A stretch of DNA of 5,768 nt from Microcaldota archaeon. Lineage in GTDB: Archaea > Micrarchaeota > Micrarchaeia > Anstonellales > Bilamarchaeaceae. Position 1 is the first letter of the stretch, and every line of letters begins with the position of its first letter. Below the pieces are notes generated by a model that had not been told where the DNA came from, did not search any database, and was given only the letters and a program-made list of their open reading frames with translations. The stretch is taken from the NCBI GenBank assembly GCA_021823425.1, contig JAKANX010000072.1, positions 1 through 5,768 on the forward strand, given 5' to 3'. Below are positions 1 through 5,221 of the stretch, piece by piece. The position numbers and the translations under genes are program-made.

Positions 1-200
1 GCGCTGTTGTTGATTATCTCGTATTGCCCTCCCGCAATCCTGAAATTTGACGCGTCCGGGGGAAGGGGCACGCTCACCGTCTCCTCGCTGTTGAGGGATA
101 GCGCAACGGACGCGGTTCCTTCCCTGCCCAGGTCAACCGTGTACGTGGCCGCATATGCGGCGCACAGCAGCAAAAGCGCCCAAATCCAGAGCCTGTTCAT
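1..200 (-). CDS. Exported protein of unknown function, N-terminal part (cut by left window edge)
   Basis: Reverse translation from the ATG at 200-198 stays open to base 1 and gives 66 complete residues. It begins MNRLWIWALLLLCAAYAA, a clear signal peptide with a short charged start, a hydrophobic core and a probable cleavage after AYA or AA. The mature part starts TYTVDLGREG and continues with alternating polar/hydrophobic residues and VSVPLPPDASNF, which suggests a beta-rich extracellular domain. An in-frame TGA lies four codons upstream (209-207), so no earlier start is possible. A GGTGTGA ribosome binding site ends six bases before the ATG. The gene is divergent from the sequon-rich gene and shares its promoter region. 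Its high-GC third positions match that neighbour. I do not recognise the family. The C-terminus, where a membrane anchor might sit, is outside the window. Confidence 0.75.
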   Translation of the reverse strand, partial: MNRLWIWALLLLCAAYAATYTVDLGREGTASVALSLNSEETVSVPLPPDASNFRIAGGQYEIINNS

Positions 201-232
201 GCCTGTTCACACCCATTCATAGAAATTCCGGG

Positions 233-246
233 AAATATATAAATAC
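233..246. promoter_or_regulatory. Shared TATA box between two divergent genes
   Basis: AAATATATAAATAC is nearly symmetric and can be read as a TATA box on either strand. Centred at about 240, it predicts transcription starts near 266 on the plus strand (about 20 bases before the ATG at 286) and near 214 on the minus strand (about 14 bases before the ATG at 200). No other TATA-like sequence lies between the two genes. The positions are seen. Bidirectional use is inferred from archaeal promoter spacing. Confidence 0.6.
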
Positions 247-285
247 CGTTCATGCGCGTCTTGTAGCGGCTTCAACAGCCGGGGA

Positions 286-1158
286 ATGGATATGGACATG
301 AAATTCGCATTCGCCTTCGCGCTCCTGGCGCTCTTTGCAGCTCCGGGGCTCGCGCACGCGCAGGATGCAAACGGAACAATAAACGAATCGCAGGTGGGGG
401 CTGTCCCGGGGGACTTCTTCTACGGCTTCAAGAGGTTCGGCGAGGCGATGGACGTGATGTTCACCTTCGACCAGGCCACGAAGGCCGAGAAGGAGGCGAG
501 GTACGCGAATCTGCGCGTCCACGAGGCGTACGTGCTTTCCGTGAAGGCCGCCAATTACAAGGCAGCTGGGAACCAGGGGGCCGCGGACCAGGCCGAGAGC
601 GAGATGCAGGGTTTGCTGAACGAGCACGCTTCCGAAACGGCCAAGGCGCACGCGGACCTTGAGCAGGCAATCGCCTCCGGGGACGCGAACGAGACCGAAA
701 TAGCGGACGTGGAGAACCACACCCGGAACAGCATAACCGTGCTCCAGAGGGTGTACGAGCAGGCGCCCGAGCAGGCCAAGGACGCCATACTCAACGCGCT
801 GAACAACTCCATACAGAACCAGGAGAGGCACGAGGAGAAGGTCGCCGAGCAGGAGAACAGGACGCGCGGCAACTCGGACTTCGGCAAGGGCCACCAGAAC
901 GAGACCGAGCGGAACGAGAGCCTTGAGAACGGGACTTCCCATGGGAATGAGACCGAATTGGAGAACGAGACCGGCCAGGGCAACGAGTCCGGGGACCTCA
1001 ACCGCACCATGGAGCAGAACCGCACCCAGGAAAGGAACGAGACCGAGTTCCAGAACCAGACGCGGGACATGAACCAGACCGAGGCCCACAACGAGACCCA
1101 GGCTGGCCAGCAGAACGAGAGCCGCGGCAACTCCGTAAACAAGGGCAAGGAGGACTAG
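286..1158 (+). CDS. Secreted DUF5667-like protein with a periodic N-glycosylation sequon tail
   Basis: The 290-residue product has three parts. Residues 5-25 form a signal peptide (MKFAFAFALLALFAAPGLAHA) with a likely AHA/Q cleavage. Residues 38-160 are helical and contain VPGDFFYGFKRFGEAMD followed by a KAEKEARYANLRVHEA helix, the pattern of DUF5667 proteins of archaea and bacteria, whose function is unknown. Residues 190-280 are a disordered E/N/Q/R-rich tail. The protein has 19 N-x-S/T sites, none with proline at x. Thirteen lie at 205-277, and ten of these (N215 to N269) are spaced exactly six residues apart. There is no cysteine lipobox and no C-terminal membrane helix, so it is probably released or held at the surface by other contacts. 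ATGs at 286, 292 and 298 are all in frame; 292 has a GGGG seven bases upstream and 298 gives the cleanest signal peptide. The long minus-strand frames opposite are shadows. Confidence 0.88.
   Translation: MDMDMKFAFAFALLALFAAPGLAHAQDANGTINESQVGAVPGDFFYGFKRFGEAMDVMFTFDQATKAEKEARYANLRVHEAYVLSVKAANYKAAGNQGAADQAESEMQGLLNEHASETAKAHADLEQAIASGDANETEIADVENHTRNSITVLQRVYEQAPEQAKDAILNALNNSIQNQERHEEKVAEQENRTRGNSDFGKGHQNETERNESLENGTSHGNETELENETGQGNESGDLNRTMEQNRTQERNETEFQNQTRDMNQTEAHNETQAGQQNESRGNSVNKGKED
898..1122 (+). repeat. In-frame 18-base repeat coding N-x-S/T hexapeptides
   Basis: Codons for N205 to S279 hold thirteen sequons at residues 205, 210, 215, 221, 227, 233, 239, 245, 251, 257, 263, 269 and 277. 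Ten consecutive ones (bases 928-1098) keep an exact 18-base period. The DNA unit is loose, usually AACGAGAC or AACCGCAC/AACCAGAC followed by a variable ten bases. The protein period is therefore better kept than the DNA. The array is bracketed by two similar segments, NRTRGNSDFGKG (191-202) and NESRGNSVNKGK (277-288), which suggests internal duplication. Confidence 0.85.
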
Positions 1159-1160
1159 CC

Positions 1161-1190
1161 TCCCTTTCTTTTTTTATTTTTTCTTCATTT
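1161..1190 (+). terminator. T-tract terminator after the sequon gene
   Basis: Directly after the TAG stop comes a run that is almost all T, with a few C and A (TCCCTTTCTTTTTTTATTTT and on). There is no hairpin. Oligo-T tracts without a stem are the usual archaeal intrinsic terminator. On the minus strand the same stretch is A-rich, so it would not stop transcription arriving from the right. Confidence 0.65.
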
Positions 1191-1388
1191 TCATGCCCGC
1201 CAATACACCGCGACGATTACCCATATGAAATAGGCTATTCCGCGCCCTGCGGGGATGAAAAGCGGAATTCCCATCTGGTCCGCGCCCCATATCATTCCGA
1301 GCACTCCACACGCTCCGAGAAGAGAAAGAATACCCACCACTATTATTGCAACCCCGTGAAGCCGGAATATCCGGATTGGAGCAATAAT
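1191..1388 (-). CDS. Probable small two-helix membrane protein, start codon unresolved
   Basis: A minus-strand frame ending in TGA at 1193-1191 reads as a small membrane protein. A short basic start (IRIFRLHG) is followed by a first hydrophobic segment (VAIIVVGILSLLGACGVLG), a loop (WGADQMGIPLFIPAGRG) and a second segment (IAYFIWVIVAVYW) ending in RA. No ATG exists in this frame after its upstream stop. Options are ATT at 1388, one base after the RNase gene's TGA, which gives 65 residues with GGAGATGTGAG just before it; or GTG at 1340, which gives 49 residues but cuts into the first helix. It could also be a decayed gene or need a frameshift. Translation coupled to the upstream gene is plausible. 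The clean membrane topology over 60 codons is seen; expression is inferred. I do not recognise the family. Confidence 0.45.
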   Translation of the reverse strand: MIAPIRIFRLHGVAIIVVGILSLLGACGVLGMIWGADQMGIPLFIPAGRGIAYFIWVIVAVYWRA

Positions 1389-1389
1389 C

Positions 1390-2748
1390 TCACATCTCCA
1401 TTCTCTTCTCTTTCTCCAGAATCCTTATTTTTCCGTGGAATTTGCCGAAATCATTTGCGCTTTCGGTGTGAATCGGGATTACGATTTCAGGCTCCACCGC
1501 CTTAATCACATCCTCCAAATCCTTCCTGCACGCGTGCCCCGAGCAGTGCGCCTTGTGGAATTTAACCCCGAAATGCCTCATCCAGTTCTCCAAAACCTTC
1601 CTTTCGTCCTCGTTCTCTTCTCCCTCCAGGAAATGCTCCGAAGACGAGTAGATGTAATCCGCTCCCTTTGGCTGTATATAGACCAATTCCATGAGCTTGT
1701 TGAAGCTCATGTGCATGAGGAATTTCTTCTGGTCCCTTGCGATATTTTCATAAGTAATCATTTTCGGCATGTACTTGCGCTCGTATAAGTAGTAATCCTT
1801 CTCGCTGTACGTCCCGCTCTTGGAAAGCCTGAAATACACCGCTATATTCTCATCATCCATCACGTCCGGCAAATCCCTGATTTTCTCCTTCATATTGTCC
1901 AGGATGTATGCGAATTTGGTGTCGATAATCAGTTTTCTCCTGGTCTTCACCGCGCTGCGGTAGAAGGACATGAACCTGTCTATGTTGGACATGGAGAAAT
2001 AGCCGAATACAATTCCTTTTGATTCCTTCACTATTTCATCTACTTTATTTTCCACTTCCGCCTCGGTGTAATTGTGCTCCTGCTCGCTTCCCATCCTTGT
2101 TCCTTCAATGAGCATGGCGTAGGGCTTCGCTTGTGTTGCCTTTTCTATGAATTCCTTAGTCATTTCGCTTTTCGGGCCGTGCAGCCTGAAATCCCCTGTA
2201 TATACAATCGGCCCCTTGCTCGTGTGTATGATGAAGCCGTAGGAGCCCGGAACCGAATGCTCCACGTGTATCGGCTCAATTGTCAAATGCTTGATTTTGA
2301 TTTTGTCCCCTGATTTGAAGAAATTCAAATTTGAATGTTCTCCCAGGTCGCAGAACTGGGGGTAGAGCTTATGATATGTTTCAACGAGCCTGTGGGTTCC
2401 GTGCCCCATGTAGATGGGTATGGATTCGTCAAGGAACGAGACATGATTTACATGGTCAGAATGGGAATGCGAAATGAATACTGCGTCTATATCCGGCTTT
2501 TCGTATTTCAAATCCGTCTTTTCCAGCATCGTTTTGCTGTACAGCCTCGGGATTTTGGGAATGAGCCCGAATTCAAAATACACCTCCAGTCCGTGCGCTG
2601 CCCTTGGCTGGAGGTATTCGTAGAAAAAGTCGGTTCCGAAATCGAAGCTTTGCCCGAAATCAAGGTAAATCCTCGCGTCCTTGTCCTCCAGAAGGAACTT
2701 GTTGCCGCCTATCTCGTTCACTCCGCCGTAGGCCGTTATTGAGACCAT
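1390..2748 (-). CDS. Beta-CASP metallo-beta-lactamase ribonuclease (RNase J-like)
   Basis: The 452-residue protein carries the metallo-beta-lactamase and beta-CASP signatures in order: GGVNEIGGN (8-16), the zinc motif HSHSDH (94-99), a ligand histidine in VEHS (H164), TGDFR (D186), the beta-CASP acidic site IEGTR (E215), HCSGH (401-405) and PIHTE (H427). All expected metal ligands are present. Relatives in this superfamily are RNA exo/endonucleases such as RNase J, which process and decay RNA in the cytoplasm. There are no KH domains, so it is not the CPSF1-type archaeal enzyme. Between the N-terminal strand and the HxHxDH motif lies a long aromatic segment (about 36-85, with FFYEYLQPR and GLIPKIP). 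The ATG is four bases after the upstream antitoxin stop, with AGTGATT as ribosome binding site, so co-transcription is likely. RNA substrate and direction of attack cannot be told from the sequence. Confidence 0.9.
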   Translation of the reverse strand: MVSITAYGGVNEIGGNKFLLEDKDARIYLDFGQSFDFGTDFFYEYLQPRAAHGLEVYFEFGLIPKIPRLYSKTMLEKTDLKYEKPDIDAVFISHSHSDHVNHVSFLDESIPIYMGHGTHRLVETYHKLYPQFCDLGEHSNLNFFKSGDKIKIKHLTIEPIHVEHSVPGSYGFIIHTSKGPIVYTGDFRLHGPKSEMTKEFIEKATQAKPYAMLIEGTRMGSEQEHNYTEAEVENKVDEIVKESKGIVFGYFSMSNIDRFMSFYRSAVKTRRKLIIDTKFAYILDNMKEKIRDLPDVMDDENIAVYFRLSKSGTYSEKDYYLYERKYMPKMITYENIARDQKKFLMHMSFNKLMELVYIQPKGADYIYSSSEHFLEGEENEDERKVLENWMRHFGVKFHKAHCSGHACRKDLEDVIKAVEPEIVIPIHTESANDFGKFHGKIRILEKEKRMEM

Positions 2749-2752
2749 GGAA

Positions 2753-3274
2753 TCACTTTTCGTTGAACCTCTTTTTGTCCTTTGCTATCTGCGCCTTTGT
2801 GGCGAACGCCCCGTAAGGCGTCTGTTTTGTCCTGGATTTCGAGATATCCGCAATCTTGTGGAATATTATCTCCCGTCCGTATAGCCCGAGAAGTGCCGCA
2901 ATCTTTCCTGCCCGGTAAGATGCCTTGCGCGCGTTCCGCTCAGCCCTTTTAGCAAGGTTTATCCTTCCGCTGCGCTTGGCATTGACCACGTGGACCCGGC
3001 CCGAAGGCGACCATTTGAGCCCCAGGAACTCCTCTGCTGTCTCGCAGCCGTAGTAAAACTCGCCGGTGCCAAGGTAAAGCTTCAGCGCCATGGAAAGCGC
3101 CTTGAGCGGCTTCTCTATGAACCAGCCCGCCCGTTCCTCGGGCATCGGGACGTAGTATATTCCCTTGAAAGGCGTGGGGAAAATCTTGAGCGATGCGGAC
3201 AGTGATTCTATCTGCCTCTTGGCATGCCCTTCTTTCAAAAGCTGTCCATGGCTAATTGCCTGCTTTGGAAGCAT
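2753..3274 (-). CDS. AbiEi-like antitoxin / winged-helix regulator
   Basis: From the ATG at 3274 the product has 173 residues. The first third resembles a winged helix (LLKEGHAKRQIESLSASLKI followed by FKGIYYVP), the usual start of AbiEi antitoxins. The middle (YYGCETAEEFLGLKW, then RVHVVNAKRSGRINL) matches the AbiEi pattern of a short helix followed by beta strands. The C-terminus is strongly basic (KRAERNARKASYRAGK, then AKDKKRFNEK), suited to binding DNA or the toxin. A longer frame opens at ATG 3301, but it has no ribosome binding site, whereas AGGTGG lies six bases before 3274; I therefore prefer 3274. It overlaps the toxin gene by 23 bases. AbiEi proteins neutralise AbiEii and repress their own promoter; that role here is by family and context. 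The assignment is from pattern memory and is moderately sure. Confidence 0.7.
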   Translation of the reverse strand: MLPKQAISHGQLLKEGHAKRQIESLSASLKIFPTPFKGIYYVPMPEERAGWFIEKPLKALSMALKLYLGTGEFYYGCETAEEFLGLKWSPSGRVHVVNAKRSGRINLAKRAERNARKASYRAGKIAALLGLYGREIIFHKIADISKSRTKQTPYGAFATKAQIAKDKKRFNEK

Positions 3275-3854
3275 CCCCAACCACCTTTGCAAAGATTTCA
3301 TAATCGTTTTCGCTAAGAGCCATGTTTTTCACGTCCTTAATATCCTCGGGCATCCCGTATTTGGCGATGAGTTCAGCCACCTGCCCGAAATCCGCGCCCT
3401 TCTTTTTCAGCACGAATATTATATCGAAAAGGTCCCTCGCCGCCTTTCGGTTCGCGTACGCGATGAGTTTCATCTCAAAAATGTCTTCCAATGAGGCGAC
3501 CGCGAGTTTCGCGTTCCCGACCTCGTATTCCTCGAAATTCCTTACTTTGTGCTCAGGGATGAAAACCTCGACCTTTATGCTCGTGTCCTCGAATTGTATC
3601 ACGAACTGGTTGGCATATACAGCTCTCGCCGCGCGATACCCCTTTTTGCTCAGGCAGCCCTTGAGTTCCTGCTTCAGTTTCGCGTCGTCGCCCTCCATGG
3701 GCACGAAGTCCAGGTCTATGCTTATCCTGTGCTTGAGGTGGAAAAGGGCGAGCGCAGTGCCGCCGACCAGGATAAGCTTGCCTTCCGCGCACTCTGCAAC
3801 GTCCGGAAGAATTTCCAGCACCTTCCTGTATTTCCTGTTGAACTGCTCGTCCAC
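3252..3854 (-). CDS. AbiEii-like nucleotidyltransferase toxin
   Basis: This DNA polymerase beta-type nucleotidyltransferase shows VGGTALAL, then RISIDLDF with the two catalytic aspartates, KVEVFIP with a third acidic residue, and the helix EMKLIAYANRKAARDLFDI that is typical of AbiEii/AbiGii toxins. Family members transfer nucleotides, in some cases to tRNA 3' ends, and stop growth until neutralised by AbiEi. The frame is open to a GTG at 3896, but the best TATA box (3876-3883) lies inside that longer version. An in-frame GTG at 3854, about 26 bases downstream of the TATA centre, fits a leaderless mRNA and gives 200 residues starting VDEQFNRKYRKVLEI, the usual short helix before the GGTALAL motif. 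It precedes its antitoxin, the reverse of the usual abiE order. Function is by family; the start is inferred. Confidence 0.8.
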   Translation of the reverse strand: MDEQFNRKYRKVLEILPDVAECAEGKLILVGGTALALFHLKHRISIDLDFVPMEGDDAKLKQELKGCLSKKGYRAARAVYANQFVIQFEDTSIKVEVFIPEHKVRNFEEYEVGNAKLAVASLEDIFEMKLIAYANRKAARDLFDIIFVLKKKGADFGQVAELIAKYGMPEDIKDVKNMALSENDYEIFAKVVGDASKAGN

Positions 3855-3875
3855 GCGCTTATTTTGAACGCAATC

Positions 3876-3883
3876 TATAAATA
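3876..3883 (-). promoter_or_regulatory. TATA box of the abiE-like operon
   Basis: The minus strand reads TATTTATA, preceded by the purine-rich ACAAAGG as a possible BRE. The TATA centre lies about 26 bases before the GTG at 3854, which predicts a leaderless transcript. The longer coding frame that starts at 3896 would have this promoter inside it. Confidence 0.55.
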
Positions 3884-3895
3884 CCTTTGTTTTCA

Positions 3896-3920
3896 CTAGA
3901 TTAAAGAAAGTTTAATCTAG
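3896..3920. promoter_or_regulatory. Perfect 10+10 bp palindrome, candidate operator of the toxin operon
   Basis: CTAGATTAAA, a five-base spacer GAAAG, and TTTAATCTAG are exact reverse complements. The element ends about 13 bases upstream of the TATA box of the toxin gene. AbiEi antitoxins are known to bind inverted repeats at their own promoters, so this is a good candidate site. Binding here is inferred. As a hairpin it would be AT-rich and weak, which favours a protein-binding role. Confidence 0.55.
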
Positions 3921-3969
3921 CAGAAACGGCTTATCTCACTAAACAAAAAATGCATAAACCAAAGCGCAA

Positions 3970-4055
3970 ATTAGTAGAACGAATGCCAGCGAGGGGACAC
4001 AGTATCTACTAATAAGCTATGAGAGCTAATAATAAGCTACTGTGTCCCCTCGCTG
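3970..4055. repeat. Two interlocking perfect inverted repeats (possible H-type pseudoknot)
   Basis: An 18-bp perfect inverted repeat pairs CAGCGAGGGGACACAGTA (3987-4004) with 4038-4055. A second perfect 9-bp pair joins ATTAGTAGA (3970-3978) with TCTACTAAT (4005-4013), which lies in the loop of the first. The order (outer arm, stem arm, loop arm, stem arm) is that of an H-type pseudoknot with no base between the two stems, so they could stack. The loops are 8 and 24 bases. The longer loop holds AT-rich direct repeats of CTAATAAGCTA type. It starts 12 bases after the HAD stop, so it may form the 3' end of that transcript. No T-run follows. No clear target duplication flanks it. A small mobile element or an RNA gene are other options. 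Confidence 0.7.
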
Positions 4056-4066
4056 CGTATCTCCAA

Positions 4067-4798
4067 TTACTTTGCCAATTCCAGCAATTCTTCGAACTTC
4101 TTTATTACGTAATCTGCCTCGTCATTAGTTCTGAAATGCTGGCCGTATTGAGCCAAAGCGGTCTTCATTCCCATTGCTTTTGCGCCCTTAACGTCCTTTC
4201 CGGGATGGTCGCCCACAAAGAGCACTTCATCAGGTTCGGTTTCCAGTTTTCTGTTTTGCGTACCGAAACCCGAAACTTCGGAACCGGAAACCGCATTATC
4301 GTTCAATCGGGCCAATGCCAGCTTGAAAGGGCTCGGGTGCGGCTTGAATTCCATCGTGTCGTTGTAGGTGATTACGAAATCGAACTCGTTTTCCAATCCA
4401 GCCATGATTAGCCTCTGCCACGCCTTGTTCCTTGGCGCGTCCGTGACTATTCCGAGCTTCAGGCCTTTTTTCCTCAATTTCTCCAGCGTTGGTTTCACTT
4501 CCGGATAGGGCTTGAGGACCTCGAACTTCCTTTTCAAATAAGCGATTATTCCAGCTTGCTGGATTCTTTCCGCTTGGCCTGGTTCGAGGCTGTACGGGGC
4601 TACTACTTCGTAGAAGGTTTTTTGGTATTCTATTCCTTTTTCCTGATAAACCGAGAAGATTTTGCCGTAAATTTCCTTTTCCGTTGCCGGGATTCCCTGC
4701 TCAACCATCGCCTTTGCTGCTGATTTGGCGGTTTCCTTCTTGAACTGCATGAAATCGAGCAGGGTATTGTCCAAATCGAAGAGGATTGCCTTAATCAT
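4067..4798 (-). CDS. HAD-superfamily hydrolase
   Basis: The 243-residue soluble protein has all four HAD motifs: FDLDNT (D8 nucleophile, D10 acid/base), VTDAP (T119), K152 in FKPHP, and VGDHPGKDVKGAKAMGMKT (D197, D202) for magnesium. A helical cap lies between motif I and II (about 16-95), as in subfamily I phosphatases acting on small phosphorylated metabolites. The substrate cannot be told. An extra stretch (about 167-189, SGSEVSGFGTQNRKLETEP) sits between the helix after motif III and the strand before motif IV, where relatives normally have only a few residues. The ATG at 4798 is about 24 bases from the TATA centre, which suggests a leaderless mRNA. It is a single-gene unit facing away from the RHH/RelE pair. 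Confidence 0.88.
   Translation of the reverse strand: MIKAILFDLDNTLLDFMQFKKETAKSAAKAMVEQGIPATEKEIYGKIFSVYQEKGIEYQKTFYEVVAPYSLEPGQAERIQQAGIIAYLKRKFEVLKPYPEVKPTLEKLRKKGLKLGIVTDAPRNKAWQRLIMAGLENEFDFVITYNDTMEFKPHPSPFKLALARLNDNAVSGSEVSGFGTQNRKLETEPDEVLFVGDHPGKDVKGAKAMGMKTALAQYGQHFRTNDEADYVIKKFEELLELAK
4232..4300. repeat. Low-complexity insert inside the HAD gene
   Basis: This stretch is built from variants of GGTTTC/CCGAAAC: GGTTCGGTTTCC, then ACCGAAACCCGAAAC, then GGAACCGGAAACC. It includes an exact inverted pair, GGTTTCC (4238-4244) and GGAAACC (4286-4292). It codes for residues 167-189 of the hydrolase and keeps the frame. Its composition differs from the rest of the gene, which suggests slippage or insertion of a simple repeat. 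Confidence 0.5.
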
Positions 4799-4817
4799 GA
4801 ATGCCTAGCTCTGAAAA

Positions 4818-4826
4818 TAATTATAA
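4818..4826 (-). promoter_or_regulatory. TATA box of the HAD gene
   Basis: The minus strand reads TTATAATTA. Its centre lies about 24 bases upstream of the ATG at 4798, so transcription would begin at or next to the start codon. There is no ribosome binding site before the ATG (GCTAGGCATTC), which agrees with leaderless translation. Confidence 0.45.
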
Positions 4827-4911
4827 TTGCGCCAGTAGAACCAGCGGAAAGCACGCCTTTATTCCAGTTTTTATATCACTTTTGCCCAGCACTAAACCAT
4901 GGGAAATCCAT

Positions 4912-4952
4912 CCGTAAAGCATAAATATACCAATTTGATACAGTATTTACGG
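4912..4952 (+). promoter_or_regulatory. RHH/RelE promoter: TATA box flanked by a 7-bp inverted repeat
   Basis: A TATA box, ATAAATATA, lies at 4921-4929 and predicts transcription start near 4951. It is enclosed by CCGTAAA (4912-4918) and its exact reverse complement TTTACGG (4946-4952). A small palindrome, ATACAGTAT, occurs at 4938-4946. RHH antitoxins usually bind inverted repeats across their own promoters, so autorepression through these arms is likely. This is inferred from family behaviour. Confidence 0.5.
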
Positions 4953-4960
4953 TGTTTTTG

Positions 4961-5221
4961 ATGGAAACCTTGGTAAGATTGGACGGAATTGTCGAACAGG
5001 TGCTTGAGCGGCTGGTAAAGGACGGCTACTACAAGACGAAAGCCGAAGCGATACGCGCCGGTCTGCTCGAGCTCGGGCGCGAATATTCACTCATCGGAGG
5101 GCGCAGCGAGCACCAGCTGGTGTCCGAACGCATTGCTGAAATGAAATCAGAGCTGAAAAGCGGAAAGAAGAAACTCGTTCCCATAGAGGACGCTGCCGCC
5201 AAATCCGGGATCAGGATATGA
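4961..5221 (+). CDS. Ribbon-helix-helix antitoxin
   Basis: The 86-residue protein starts METLVRLDG, the DNA-binding strand. Two helices follow (IVEQVLERLVKDGYY, then TKAEAIRAGLLELGREY) with the K-T-K-AEAIR turn typical of RHH proteins. The C-terminal half is charged and ends in PIEDAAAKSGIRI, as expected of a tail that wraps the toxin. I prefer the ATG at 4961 because GGTG sits six bases before it. A GTG at 4952 would add three residues and fit a leaderless start, since the TATA box predicts transcription near 4951. The stop overlaps the toxin start by ATGA, so the two are translationally coupled. As in other RHH/RelE pairs it should bind the toxin and repress the shared promoter. Confidence 0.82.
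   Translation: METLVRLDGIVEQVLERLVKDGYYKTKAEAIRAGLLELGREYSLIGGRSEHQLVSERIAEMKSELKSGKKKLVPIEDAAAKSGIRI

Noticed and set aside
197..220. Seven-codon upstream ORF ending at the ATG of the left exported protein
   Set aside because: It is too short to tell from chance, and the predicted transcript start lies within it.
7..222. Plus-strand 71-codon frame at the left edge
   Set aside because: It lies opposite the minus-strand exported protein, which has a clear signal peptide, a ribosome binding site and an upstream stop fixing its start.
250..1148. Long minus-strand open frames (279 and 197 codons) opposite the sequon gene
   Set aside because: They are products of the GC-rich, E/N/Q-heavy codon pattern on the plus strand. 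The translations are L/V/R/G- or S/F/W-rich without domains, and the plus-strand protein has a signal peptide and a recognisable domain.
1161..1190. Bidirectional terminator serving the minus-strand operon as well
   Set aside because: On the minus strand the tract is A-rich, so it cannot act as an oligo-T terminator in that direction.
1191..1400. Frameshifted C-terminal extension of the RNase J-like protein
   Set aside because: The RNase already has its final PIHTE motif and a short charged tail before its stop. Two membrane helices would be out of place for this family, so a separate protein is more likely.
1390..2748. aCPSF1-type archaeal RNase
   Set aside because: There are no N-terminal KH domains; the zinc motif begins at about residue 94 of a 452-residue protein.
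3549..3899. Plus-strand frames opposite the nucleotidyltransferase
   Set aside because: The minus-strand protein has its catalytic motifs intact; these are shadows.
3987..4055. Intrinsic hairpin terminator for the HAD gene
   Set aside because: The stem is strong, but no T-run follows on the minus strand, and archaeal terminators seldom use stems. The interlocking second repeat also argues for another role.
3970..4060. Insertion sequence or CRISPR-like array
   Set aside because: There is only one copy of the 18-bp pair, no transposase frame, no spaced direct repeats of uniform length and no clear target duplication.
4019..4411. Plus-strand 130-codon frame
   Set aside because: It is antisense to the HAD gene, whose four motifs are intact; the translation shows no domain.
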